Part shown: positions 24,679 through 32,670 of the stretch, one piece after another
Layout of the letters: each line of letters starts with the position of its first letter
How positions within the stretch are numbered: position 1 is the first letter of the stretch
NCBI RefSeq assembly: GCF_051954455.1
Contig: NZ_JBQCHS010000027.1
Coordinates: 1-53,141, forward strand
DNA length: 53,141 nucleotides
Direction: 5' to 3'
Source of the DNA: Pseudolysinimonas sp051954455
GTDB lineage: Bacteria > Actinomycetota > Actinomycetes > Actinomycetales > Microbacteriaceae
Program-made: the position numbers and the translations under genes
Notes under the pieces: model-generated
Database searches by the model: none
What the model was told of the DNA's origin: nothing
The model's input: the letters and a program-made list of their open reading frames with translations, nothing else

Positions 24679-25664
24679 CCGGAGTCCGCACCGCGCGGCT
24701 CGGCCGCACCGACATGGAGATCACGCGCGTCGGGTTCGGCGCGTGGGCGATCGGCGGCGGCGGGTGGGCCAACGGCTGGGGCTCGCAGGACGATGACGAG
24801 TCGGTGCGCGCGATCCGGCACGCGGTCGACCGCGGCATCAACTGGATCGACACCGCGGCCGTCTACGGTCACGGGCACTCGGAGGAGGTCACGGCGCGGG
24901 CCATCCGCGAGATCCCGGAGGCCGAGCGTCCGCTCGTCTTCACGAAGGGCGGGCTCGGTTGGAACGACGCCGACCACATGGAGCAGGCGACCCGCCGCGG
25001 CGACCCGGTGTCGATCCGACAGGACGTCGAGGACTCGCTGCGCCGGCTCGGCGTCGAGCGCATCGACCTGTTCCAGATGCACTGGCCCGCCGAGGACGGC
25101 AGCGAGATCGAGGACTACTGGAACGTCTTCGCGCAGCTGCAGCAGGCCGGCAAGCTCCGGGCGATCGGGCTGTCGAACCACGCGATCCCGGCGCTCGAGC
25201 GGGCCGAGGCCGTGGCGCATGTCGACAGCCTGCAGCCGCCGTTCTCGGCGATCCGGCCGGAGGCGGCCACCGACGGCCTGCTCGACTGGTGCGCCGACCA
25301 CGGCACGGGCGTCATCGTCTACAGCCCCATGGGCTCCGGTCTCCTCACCGGCGCGATGACGGCGGAGCGGGTGGCCGCCATGCCCGAGGACGACTGGCGC
25401 CGGCGCAGCCCGGCCTTCACGACGGACCTCGACGATAACCTCGCCACGGGAGCCGCGATCGCGCGGGTCGCGGAGCGGCACGGGGTCTCGCAGGCGTCGG
25501 CCGCGGTCGCGTGGACCCTCGGATTCCGTGGCGTGACCGCCGCGATCGTCGGCGCGCGTCGTCCCGATCAGATCGACGGCTGGATCGACGGCGCCGCGGT
25601 CGACCTCACCCCCGAGGACTACGCCGAGATCGGCTCCGCGACTCCAGCCGCCCTGACCGAGTAG
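24675..25664 (+). CDS. Aldo/keto reductase (general stress protein 69-like)
   Basis: This 329-residue protein is a full-length aldo/keto reductase: RLGRTDMEITRVGFGAWAIG, catalytic WIDTAAVYGHGHSEE (Asp, Tyr), LVFTKGGLGW (Lys) and DLFQMHWPAED (His). The cofactor end is VTAAIVGARRPDQIDGWI. YdfG/GSP69-type oxidoreductases share this layout. Start GTG 24675 overlaps the upstream TGA (GTGA), giving coupled translation of two related but clearly diverged reductases. A strong hairpin follows the stop. Confidence 0.85.
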   Translation: MTGVRTARLGRTDMEITRVGFGAWAIGGGGWANGWGSQDDDESVRAIRHAVDRGINWIDTAAVYGHGHSEEVTARAIREIPEAERPLVFTKGGLGWNDADHMEQATRRGDPVSIRQDVEDSLRRLGVERIDLFQMHWPAEDGSEIEDYWNVFAQLQQAGKLRAIGLSNHAIPALERAEAVAHVDSLQPPFSAIRPEAATDGLLDWCADHGTGVIVYSPMGSGLLTGAMTAERVAAMPEDDWRRRSPAFTTDLDDNLATGAAIARVAERHGVSQASAAVAWTLGFRGVTAAIVGARRPDQIDGWIDGAAVDLTPEDYAEIGSATPAALTE

Positions 25665-25676
25665 TCGCCACTGTGC

Positions 25677-25716
25677 GAAGAAGCCCTGTGCGCGTCGTGC
25701 CGCACAGGGCTTCTTC
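25677..25716. terminator. Bidirectional terminator hairpin
   Basis: A perfect 16-bp stem, GAAGAAGCCCTGTGCG (25677-25692) and its complement (25701-25716), with an 8-base loop lies between the plus-strand reductase and the convergent permease. Arms rich in A/G on one side and T/C on the other give short U-runs in both directions, so it can serve both genes. Confidence 0.88.
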
Positions 25717-25731
25717 GTCAAGCGAGCGCGA

Positions 25732-26979
25732 TCAGGCGGGTCCCGGAGCGCGCCGAAGCAGAAGCGCTCGACCCGCGAGGCCGACCGCGACCACCGCCGC
25801 GCCGACCACGATCGACGGCCACGGCAGCGCGAGCGCGAGGACGACGCAGCCGAGGAGGCCCGCGAGCGGCAGGATCCGACGCGCCGGCCGCCCGCGATCG
25901 AGCGTGAACGCCGAGAGGTTCGCGATCGCGTAGTAGAGCAGCACCCCGAACGACGAGAACCCGATCGCCCCGCGCAGGTCGCCGAGCGCGACGAGCAGCA
26001 CCACCGCGACCGTCACGACGAGCTGCGCGACCCACGGCGTCCCGAAGCCGCCGTGCACGCGGGCGAGCGCGCGCGGGAGGTCGCCGTGGCGGGCCATCGC
26101 GAGCGACGTCCTCCCGATCCCGGCGATAAGCGAGAGCAGGGAGCCGAGCGCGCCGGCCACGGCGCCGATGCCGACGACGACCGCCCAGCCCCCGCCGAGC
26201 CCGAGGCGCGTCACGTCGGCGAGCGGCGCCGACGACCGGGCGAGCGCCGGGGCGCCGAGCACGACGAGCAGCACGACGGCGACGACGGCGTAGACCGCGA
26301 GCGTGATGCCGAGGGCGATCCGGATCGCTCTCGGGATGGTGCGCGCCGGGTCGCGGACCTCCTCGCCGAGGGTCGCGATCCGGGCGTAGCCGGCGAACGC
26401 GAAGAACAGGATCCCGGCCGACTGCAGCACCCCGTACGGGCCCGCCGGCGCCGCGCCCTCGAGCGGCCGCGTCGTCGCCCCGATCGCCGATCCCGAGGCG
26501 ACCACGAGGGCGATCAGTACGATCGTCACGAGCACGGCCGCCGCGACGAGCGTCTTCGTGACGCCGAACAAGTCGATGAGCGAGATGGCCAGCACCGCCG
26601 CGATCGCGACGGGCCGCTGCCACGCCGGCGGCACCGTGTAGGCGGCGACCGTGAACGCGATCGCGGCGCAGCTCGCCGTCTTGCCGATCACGAAGCTCCA
26701 TCCCGCGGCGAAGCCCCACCACGCGCCGAGACGCTCGCGGCCGTAGACGTAGGTGCCGCCGGAGACGGGGTACCGGGCCGCCAGGCGGGCCGAGGCCGTC
26801 GCGTTCGCGTAGGCCACGAACGCGGCGATCGCGAGGCCGAGCAGGAGCCACGGCCCGGCCGCCGCGGCCGCAGGGGCGAACGCCGAGAACACGCCCGCGC
26901 CGATCATCGACGCGAGACCGATGACGACCGCGCCGCCCGTGCCGAGCCGGCGCTGCAGGGCGGGGGAGGGAGTGGTCAC
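25732..26979 (-). CDS. APC-superfamily amino acid permease
   Basis: This 415-residue integral membrane protein has about 12 hydrophobic segments. The N-terminal signature GLASMIGAGVFSAFAPAAAAAG (residues about 19-40) matches the unwound helix 1 of APC transporters, and PVSGGTYVYGRERLGAWWGF and FFAFAGYARIATLGEEVRDP match helices 3 and 6. It is likely an amino acid or amine importer or exchanger. GTG 26979 is chosen because the N-terminus is then the right length and a TACGCT -10 lies six bases before it. It is divergent from, and shares its -10 with, the SDR gene at 27002. Confidence 0.88.
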   Translation of the reverse strand: MTTPSPALQRRLGTGGAVVIGLASMIGAGVFSAFAPAAAAAGPWLLLGLAIAAFVAYANATASARLAARYPVSGGTYVYGRERLGAWWGFAAGWSFVIGKTASCAAIAFTVAAYTVPPAWQRPVAIAAVLAISLIDLFGVTKTLVAAAVLVTIVLIALVVASGSAIGATTRPLEGAAPAGPYGVLQSAGILFFAFAGYARIATLGEEVRDPARTIPRAIRIALGITLAVYAVVAVVLLVVLGAPALARSSAPLADVTRLGLGGGWAVVVGIGAVAGALGSLLSLIAGIGRTSLAMARHGDLPRALARVHGGFGTPWVAQLVVTVAVVLLVALGDLRGAIGFSSFGVLLYYAIANLSAFTLDRGRPARRILPLAGLLGCVVLALALPWPSIVVGAAVVAVGLAGRALLLRRAPGPA

Positions 26980-26985
26980 CGGCGG

Positions 26986-26995
26986 AGCGTAGCGT
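26986..26995. promoter_or_regulatory. Symmetric bidirectional promoter: overlapping -10 elements
   Basis: AGCGTAGCGT reads as TAGCGT on the plus strand (26990-26995), six bases before GTG 27002. On the minus strand it reads as TACGCT (26991-26986), six bases before GTG 26979. The two -10 hexamers share the central TA, and neither gene has a ribosome site. Confidence 0.65.
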
Positions 26996-27001
26996 GGCGA
27001 T

Positions 27002-27748
27002 GTGGACCTCCAGTTGACCGGCAAGCGCGCACTCGTCTCGGGCGGGAGCAAGGGCATCGGGCTCGCGATCGCGCGAGCGCTCGTGGCGGAGGGCGCGCAC
27101 GTCGCGATCTCGGCCCGCGGCGAGGAGGTCGCGGCCGTCGCCGAGGCGCTCGTCGCCGAGACGGGCGGCACGGCGATCGGGGTCCGCGCCGACACCCACG
27201 ATGATGCGGCGGTGCGGGCGGCCGTCGCGGAGGTGGTCGATCGGCTCGGCGGGCTCGACATCCTCGTCAACACGGCCGCCGCCCCGTGGCGCCCCACGAT
27301 GCGCGCGACGACCCTCGACGTCACCGACGAGCAGATGCGCGAGCACTTCGAGGTGAAGGCGCTCGGCTACCTCCGCACCGCGCGAGCGGCCGCTCCGCAC
27401 ATGATCGCCAACGGCTGGGGCCGCATCATCAACATCAGCGGCCTCGGGGCGCGGAGCGCGGGATCCGCCGTCCAGACCGTCCGCAACGTCGCGGTGTCGG
27501 CCCTCACCAAGAACCTCGCCGACGACCTCGGCCCGCACGGCGTGAACGTGACGGTCGTGCACCCGGGCCTGACCCGCACCGAGTCGGGGCCGGACCCGGA
27601 GCCGGAGCCGTCCAACAGCATCCGGCGGATCGTCGACGCGAGCGAGGTGGCCGACGTCGTCGCCTTCCTCGCCTCGCCGCGGAGCATCGCCATCACGGGC
27701 GACGCGATCGCCGCCGGTGGGGGAGCGCCGGGTCCGGTCTACTACTGA
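27002..27748 (+). CDS. SDR-family protein lacking the catalytic Tyr/Lys
   Basis: This 248-residue protein has a classical short-chain dehydrogenase fold: cofactor loop VSGGSKGIGLAIARAL (TGxxxGIG type), ILVNTAAAPW in place of NNAG, and the catalytic-Ser region IINISGLGARS (Ser146). Where YxxxK should follow, residues 156-163 read AVQTVRNV, with neither Tyr nor Lys. It could still bind NAD(P) and act as a non-canonical or non-catalytic SDR. Start GTG 27002 is leaderless-type; its -10 is shared with the divergent permease. The neighbouring helicase-like gene begins 93 bases after its stop. Confidence 0.8.
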   Translation: MDLQLTGKRALVSGGSKGIGLAIARALVAEGAHVAISARGEEVAAVAEALVAETGGTAIGVRADTHDDAAVRAAVAEVVDRLGGLDILVNTAAAPWRPTMRATTLDVTDEQMREHFEVKALGYLRTARAAAPHMIANGWGRIINISGLGARSAGSAVQTVRNVAVSALTKNLADDLGPHGVNVTVVHPGLTRTESGPDPEPEPSNSIRRIVDASEVADVVAFLASPRSIAITGDAIAAGGGAPGPVYY

Positions 27749-27757
27749 ACCCGCGAA

Positions 27758-27787
27758 ACCCCGCCGGGATCCCCGGGATCGCGGGGT
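27758..27787. terminator. Possible hairpin after the SDR gene
   Basis: ACCCCGC (27758-27764) pairs with GCGGGGT (27781-27787), and the palindrome GGGATCCC lies inside. A short GC hairpin without a T-run, ten bases after the SDR stop, could attenuate transcription before the helicase-like gene. Confidence 0.35.
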
Positions 27788-27795
27788 GGGCACCC

Positions 27796-27801
27796 TATCG
27801 T
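27796..27801 (+). promoter_or_regulatory. -10 element before the helicase-like gene
   Basis: TATCGT, with seven bases to an in-frame GTG at 27809, fits a leaderless start. A second in-frame GTG at 27842 has GAGG five bases upstream. Either the transcript is leaderless or it has a 33-base leader. Confidence 0.45.
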
Positions 27802-27841
27802 GGCCGATGTGTGGCCGGCCAGCAGACGGGACGAGGTCGAG

Positions 27842-30800
27842 GTGAACGATCTCGGTGCCCCCGATGACAATTCGCCCGACGCGGACGCCGTGGGCGCCCC
27901 CGACGCTGCCCCGGCGGTGACCAGCCAGCGCGGATTCCGGGGCTCGGCCGAGCTGGAGTCCTCGCGCGCCGCGTGGCGCGCCGAGCTCGCCCGCGTCGGC
28001 GGCTCCTCGCCGCTCCTGCACCTCTCCGACGACGCGACCGCCCGGATCGAGTTGAGCACGACCCACCCGGGCGGCCTGGCGCGCTTCATCACGGGCCAGG
28101 CGACGCTGCTGTCGCAGCTCATCCGCGACGAGATGGCCCTCCGCGCCGCGCGCATCGCGGCCGACCGGATCGCCGCCAAGAGCCTCGAGCTCGCGAGCAC
28201 GCGCGGCATCGACGCCGTCCAGCTCGCGATCGGTCTCGCCGAGTGGGAGCGCGACGGCGAGCAGTTCACCGCGCCGGTGCTCCTGCGCCCGCTCGCGATC
28301 CGCCGGCTCGGCCGCGACTTCGAGATCCGCCTCCGCGGGCTCCCGGCGCTGAACCCCGCGCTCGCCGTCGCCCTCCACGGCCAGTTCGGGATCCAGCTCG
28401 ACCCCGCCGCGTTCGTGGCGCTCACCGACGCCGACGGCTCGTTCAAGCCGAACGCCGTCATCGACCAGCTCCGCGCCCTCACCGGGCACCTGCCGGGCTT
28501 CTCGGTCGCGCCGCGCCTGCTCGTCTCGTCGTTCGCCGAGGTCGCGACCGCGATGGTCGCCGACGCGGCCCCCCTCGACCACCCGCTCCTCGACGCCCTC
28601 GCCGGCAGCACCGCCGCGGGCTGGGCGATGGAGCAGGGGTACCAGGCGGTCGAGGCGGTCGACGCCGACCACCGCGATCCCTCGACCGACCTGCTGCTGC
28701 TCGACGCCGACGCGGAGCAGGAGCACATCATCGCGCAGATCGCCGCCGGCAACTCGGTCGTCGTCAAGACGATGCCGGGCACCGGCGCGACCCAGACGAT
28801 CGTCAACTCCGTCGGCGCGCTCGTCGCGCAGAACAAGCGCGTGCTCGTGGTCGGACCGCGACGCGCGACGCTCCGCGGGATCCAGCAGCGCTTCGGCGAC
28901 ATCGGGCTCGGTGCGCTCGCCGTGACCCCGGCGTCGCTGCGCAAGGACGTGGTCCGCGCCATCTCGCGGCACGAGCGCGCGGCCCAGCCGCAGCTCGTCG
29001 ACGTCGACGACGCGCTGGTGCGGCTGCGCGCGGTGCTGCTCGACTACCGCGTCGCCCTCTCGCGGCCCGACGACATCCTCGGCGTCTCGGTGTTCGACTG
29101 CGTCACCGAGCTCTCCCGGCTCGCGCTCCTCCCGACCCCGCCGACCACGACCGCCCGCCTCGACCGGGCGACCGTCGAGCGGATCGCGGGCGATCGCGCC
29201 GCCATCGCCCGCACGATGATCGAGGCTGCGAAGCTCGGCCAGTTCCGCTACGGCCCGGGCGACTCGCCCTGGTACGGCGCGTCCTTCCCGACCGGCGAGG
29301 CGGCCCAGCAGTCGCACGCGCTCGCGCAGCGCCTGTCGGCCACCGAGGTCCCGCGCCTGCTCGCCCGCGCGCAGGAGCTCATCGGGTCCACCCGCATGCG
29401 CCCGTTCGAGACGATCGGCGAGCTCGGGGTCTACCTGCGGCTCCTCACCGACATCCGCGACACCCTCGACCGCTTCCTCCCCGCGGTGTTCGACCGCTCG
29501 GTCAGCGAGCTCATCGTCGCGACCGGCCCCAAGCGCGAGCACCCCGAGATGTCGGCGGGCGACCGTCGGCGCCTGCGCAAGCTCGCGAAGGAGTACGTGC
29601 GCCCCGGCATGCACGTCGGCGACCTCCACGAGGCGCTCACCCGCGTGCAGCAGCAGCGGATCCTGTGGCAGCGCTTCGTCGCGGCCGGCGTCGTGCCGGA
29701 GGTGCCGACCGGCATCTCCGACGTCGCGGTCGCCTGGCAGCAGGTGGCCGCCGACCTCGCCTCGCTCGACGTTCCGCTCGGTCACACCGCGCGCGAGCAG
29801 CAGCTCGAGAACCTCCCGCTGCCCCGGCTCGGCGCGCTGCTGTCCTCGCTGGCCGAGCCGAGCGACGTGCTGCAGAACCTCCAGGAGCGGAGCGCCCTCA
29901 TGGCGCGGCTCCGCGACCTCGATCCGCTGCTCACGGACCTCGCGGCGCGGCACGTGCCCGAGGAGCAGGTGGCCGCCGAGCTCGAGCAGTCCTGGTGGCG
30001 CTCGGCCCTCGACTCCCTCCTCGAATCGGATCGCGCCCTCCTCGGCGCCAAGGCCGACGTGCTGGAGCGGCTGGAGGCCGACTTCCGCCTCGTCGACGAG
30101 TCCCACGCCGCGGGCAGCGCCCAGCAGCTCGCGTGGCAGCTCGCCGAGAACTGGCGCATCGGCCTCGTCGACTGGCCCGCCGAGGCGACCGCCCTCAAGG
30201 AGCTGCTGAAGACCGACCGGATCAGCGCCGCGACCCTGCAGCATCACGCGCCGCACCTGGCGCGGTCGGTCGCGCCGGTGTGGCTGGTGTCGCCGTACGA
30301 GGTCGACCGGGTCTCCGACTCCATGCCGTTCGACGTCGTCGTCGTGGTCGACGCCGGCGCCACCACCATCGCCGAGAACGTCGGCGCGATCCGCCGCGCG
30401 CGGCAGGTGATCGCGTTCGGCGACCCGGTGACGCAGACGCCGTCGTCGTTCGAGCTGCGGCTCGGACCGGTCGAGGAGACCGCGCCCGAGCTCGACGCGC
30501 GGCACCTGGACGAGCTGCACGGGCGCTCCGCCCTCGCCCAGCTGGCCGGCGTGCTGCCGGTCCTCTCGCTCACCCGCAGCTATCGCGCCGGCGGCGAGGA
30601 CCTCGCCGAGCTCGTCAACCGCCGGTTCTACGGGGGTCGGATCGACTCGCTGCCGTGGGCCGGGTCCTTCCTCGGGCACGGCAGCCTCGTGCTCGACTTC
30701 GTCGAGAACGGCACCGGCATGCCCGACCCGTCGGGCGGGGTCGAGAGCGTCGACGCCGAGGTGAACCGCGTGCTCGCCCTCGTCGAGGAGCACGCGCGTC

Positions 30801-31570
30801 TGCGCCCGCACGAGACGCTCATGGTCGTGACCGCGAGCGAGAAGCACGCGGTGCGGGTGTTCCAGGCGGTGCTGTCGGCGATGTCCGGCAAGCCGGAGCT
30901 CACCGACTTCGTCATGCGCGACGGGGCCGAGCCGTTCACGGTGCTGCCGATCGACCGCTCGGCGGCCGAGAGCCGCGACCGCGTCATCTTCTCGCTCGGC
31001 TACGGGCGCACCCCGCACGGCCGCGTGCTGAGCGACTTCGGTGCTCTCGGCCGCCCAGGCGGGGAGCGGCTGCTCGCCGTCGCGATGACCCGCGCCCGCC
31101 GCTCGATGGTGATCGTCACGTGCTTCCGGCCCGCGGACATCGAGGACGGCCGCATCCGCCACGGCGCCGTGGCTCTCGCCGAGATCCTCGACGAGGTCGC
31201 GGCCCGCCGCGCCGAGCCGCCGCTGCCGGACGACTCCGACCCGATGCTCGTCGACCTCGCGCGCCGGCTCGAGGCCCGTGGCCTGCGCACCGCCCTCGGG
31301 CACCGCGGCAAGCTCGGGCTCGTGGCCGCGAACGGCGGGATGTGCTTTGTGGTCGAGACCGACCAGGCGCTCCTCGGGCGGTCACTGCGCGAGTCGATCC
31401 GGCTCCGCCCGGAGGTGCTGCGCCGGCTCGGTTGGCACTACGCCCGCGTGCACGCCTTCGAGGTCTTCGCCGACCCCGACGCGGTCGCCGACCGCATCGC
31501 GGTCGCGGCGGGGCTCGCGGGCGGGCTCCTCACGCAGGAGATCCCGGTCGTCACCGCCGCCGGTGCCTGA
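27842..31570 (+). CDS. SF1 (UPF1/DNA2-like) helicase homologue with degenerate ATPase site
   Basis: The protein has 1242 residues from GTG 27842 (GAGG five bases upstream; GTG 27800 or 27809 would add 11-14 residues). An N-terminal half of unknown fold (about 1-300) is followed by a split SF1 core. Motif I reads MPGTGATQT, with Ala316 where the Walker A Lys belongs. The middle region is helical (about 430-810). Motif II reads VVVVVDAGA, Asp837-Ala838 instead of DE. Motif III is FGDPVTQTPSSFEL, and motifs V/VI (SRDRVIFSLGYG; LLAVAMTRARRS) are retained near 1040-1090. The C-terminal 100 residues may form a REase-like domain. A nucleic-acid-binding or scaffold role is more likely than active unwinding. 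Confidence 0.75.
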   Translation: MNDLGAPDDNSPDADAVGAPDAAPAVTSQRGFRGSAELESSRAAWRAELARVGGSSPLLHLSDDATARIELSTTHPGGLARFITGQATLLSQLIRDEMALRAARIAADRIAAKSLELASTRGIDAVQLAIGLAEWERDGEQFTAPVLLRPLAIRRLGRDFEIRLRGLPALNPALAVALHGQFGIQLDPAAFVALTDADGSFKPNAVIDQLRALTGHLPGFSVAPRLLVSSFAEVATAMVADAAPLDHPLLDALAGSTAAGWAMEQGYQAVEAVDADHRDPSTDLLLLDADAEQEHIIAQIAAGNSVVVKTMPGTGATQTIVNSVGALVAQNKRVLVVGPRRATLRGIQQRFGDIGLGALAVTPASLRKDVVRAISRHERAAQPQLVDVDDALVRLRAVLLDYRVALSRPDDILGVSVFDCVTELSRLALLPTPPTTTARLDRATVERIAGDRAAIARTMIEAAKLGQFRYGPGDSPWYGASFPTGEAAQQSHALAQRLSATEVPRLLARAQELIGSTRMRPFETIGELGVYLRLLTDIRDTLDRFLPAVFDRSVSELIVATGPKREHPEMSAGDRRRLRKLAKEYVRPGMHVGDLHEALTRVQQQRILWQRFVAAGVVPEVPTGISDVAVAWQQVAADLASLDVPLGHTAREQQLENLPLPRLGALLSSLAEPSDVLQNLQERSALMARLRDLDPLLTDLAARHVPEEQVAAELEQSWWRSALDSLLESDRALLGAKADVLERLEADFRLVDESHAAGSAQQLAWQLAENWRIGLVDWPAEATALKELLKTDRISAATLQHHAPHLARSVAPVWLVSPYEVDRVSDSMPFDVVVVVDAGATTIAENVGAIRRARQVIAFGDPVTQTPSSFELRLGPVEETAPELDARHLDELHGRSALAQLAGVLPVLSLTRSYRAGGEDLAELVNRRFYGGRIDSLPWAGSFLGHGSLVLDFVENGTGMPDPSGGVESVDAEVNRVLALVEEHARLRPHETLMVVTASEKHAVRVFQAVLSAMSGKPELTDFVMRDGAEPFTVLPIDRSAAESRDRVIFSLGYGRTPHGRVLSDFGALGRPGGERLLAVAMTRARRSMVIVTCFRPADIEDGRIRHGAVALAEILDEVAARRAEPPLPDDSDPMLVDLARRLEARGLRTALGHRGKLGLVAANGGMCFVVETDQALLGRSLRESIRLRPEVLRRLGWHYARVHAFEVFADPDAVADRIAVAAGLAGGLLTQEIPVVTAAGA

Positions 31571-31745
31571 CGACTCCGGCTCCGCGCCCGAGCCCGAGGA
31601 GCGTCCGGAGGCCCGGCCGCGCCGCCGCCGGGTGACGACCGCGCCACCCGCCGGCTCCGATCCCGCGCCGCAGCAGGAGCCCGAGCGGCACGCCGAGGGC
31701 GAGAACGACGCGCGCCTGCGGCAGGACAAGCCCCCGCACTACTGA
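31563..31745 (+). CDS. Small hydrophilic hypothetical protein
   Basis: This 60-residue protein starts at GTG 31563, eight bases inside the end of the helicase-like gene, so it should be translated by coupling. It is rich in Pro, Glu, Arg and Asp (GSAPEPEERPEARPRRRRV) and ends ENDARLRQDKPPHY. It has no membrane segment or enzyme motif and is probably disordered. The charged ending looks like a short conserved motif, but I cannot verify conservation here. Its position suggests that it works with the helicase-like protein. Confidence 0.5.
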   Translation: MPDDSGSAPEPEERPEARPRRRRVTTAPPAGSDPAPQQEPERHAEGENDARLRQDKPPHY

Positions 31746-31787
31746 CCGCCGTCCCGCGCCGCTCCGCTCCGTGCGCCGTCCGCCTCT

Positions 31788-31873
31788 GTCCGAAATGCAG
31801 GAGACGACGGTCCGGAAGTGGCCCGTGCGGCCTCTGGAGCGGTATCCGAGGTCGGCTCTCCTGCATTTCGGAC
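31788..31873. repeat. 86-bp element with perfect 17-bp terminal inverted repeats
   Basis: GTCCGAAATGCAGGAGA (31788-31804) and its exact complement (31857-31873) enclose 52 bases with no open frame. The element lies between the convergent small hypothetical gene and mscL and abuts a REP-like palindrome. It is not terminator-like, since it has a long loop and no T-tract. A dispersed intergenic repeat or a structured RNA are both possible. Confidence 0.75.
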
Positions 31874-31878
31874 CGCAC

Positions 31879-31901
31879 CGATACGCGCTTCGCGCTACTC
31901 G
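31879..31901. repeat. REP-like palindrome copy 1, supplies the mscL stop codon
   Basis: The core CGATACGCG-CTTCG-CGCTACTCG is nearly self-complementary and is flanked by GGACCG/CGGTCC. The minus-strand stop codon of mscL (31897-31895) lies inside it. A second copy is at 41911-41943. Confidence 0.7.
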
Positions 31902-32338
31902 GTCCGCTGGGGCGGGATGCCGCCCTGCTGCTCCTTCAGGAGATCGCGGATCTGCTCGAGGAGCTCGGTCTCGGTGAGCGCCGGCGGCTCGGCCGGGGCC
32001 TCCTCGGCGGGCTTGCGCCGCAGCTGGGCCTTCTTGAGGTAGTTCATCGGCATGATGAGGCCGAAGTAGATCGCGGTCGCGATGAGCACGAACTGGATGA
32101 TTGCCGAGATCACGGCGCCCCACGCGAGGATCACCGCCGCGTGCCCCGGCGACGCGGCGCGCAGCGTGATGCCCGCCTTCGCGATGTCGCTGGAGTCGAA
32201 GATGAGCGAGATCAGCGGGTTGAAGATCCCGGTGACGAGCCCGTTGACGATCGCGGTGAACGCGGCGCCGATGACGACTGCGACGGCGAGGTCGATGACG
32301 TTGCCGCGGAGGAGGAACTCCTTGAAGCCCTTGAGCAT
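31895..32338 (-). CDS. mscL: Large-conductance mechanosensitive channel
   Basis: This protein of 147 residues is MscL, the pentameric channel that opens under hypo-osmotic shock. MLKGFKEFLLRGNVIDLAVA with VVIGAAFTAIVNGLV forms the pore-lining helix, and VISAIIQFVLIATAIYFGLI is the second membrane helix. The C-terminal cytosolic helix ends ETELLEQIRDLLKEQ. The final residues GGIPPQRTE and the TAG stop are encoded by a REP-like palindrome. AAGGAG precedes the ATG. It is the last gene of a three-gene run with the FmdB-like and 5-formyl-THF ligase genes. Confidence 0.95.
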   Translation of the reverse strand: MLKGFKEFLLRGNVIDLAVAVVIGAAFTAIVNGLVTGIFNPLISLIFDSSDIAKAGITLRAASPGHAAVILAWGAVISAIIQFVLIATAIYFGLIMPMNYLKKAQLRRKPAEEAPAEPPALTETELLEQIRDLLKEQQGGIPPQRTE

Positions 32339-32347
32339 GGCGACTCC

Positions 32348-32665
32348 TTAGTTGCTGGACGAACCGGATGCCGTGGAGGTGCTGCTGCTGGAGGTGCTGC
32401 TGGTGCTGGGGCTGCTCGGCGCCGTGGTCGCGCCGTTGCTCGTGGTGCCGGATCCCTCGGATTTCGCTCCGCCGTCGCCCGACGGCTTCGCCCGGCTGTC
32501 CGTGCGGTAGAACCCCGACCCGTTGAACGTCACCCCGACGCTGCCGTACTGCTTCCGCAGGAGTCCGCCGCAGTTCGGGCAGACGGTCAGCGCGTCGTCG
32601 GTGAAGGCCTGCTGGATGTCGAACGCGGTGCCGCACTCGGTGCAGCGGTAGGAGTAGGTGGGCAT
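32348..32665 (-). CDS. FmdB-family zinc-ribbon protein with Ser/Thr-rich tail
   Basis: This protein of 105 residues has an N-terminal FmdB-type zinc ribbon: MPTYSYRCTECGTAFDIQQ, then VCPNCGGLLRK, with two CxxC pairs at about residues 8-11 and 29-32. FNGSGFYRTD is also typical of the family. Residues from about 70 to the end are a low-complexity Ser/Thr/Ala/Gly tail. FmdB-like proteins are putative regulators of unclear role. It starts five bases after the 5-formyl-THF cyclo-ligase gene, and nine bases separate it from mscL, so all three are probably one operon. Confidence 0.85.
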   Translation of the reverse strand: MPTYSYRCTECGTAFDIQQAFTDDALTVCPNCGGLLRKQYGSVGVTFNGSGFYRTDSRAKPSGDGGAKSEGSGTTSNGATTAPSSPSTSSTSSSSTSTASGSSSN

Positions 32666-32670
32666 GGCTC

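Noticed and set aside
25718..31303. An 1861-codon open frame on the minus strand, antisense to the helicase-like gene
   Set aside because: Only its first part (25732-26979) is the permease frame. The rest has the Arg/Glu/Val-rich composition of an antisense shadow in high-GC DNA and lies over a plus-strand gene with clear motifs.
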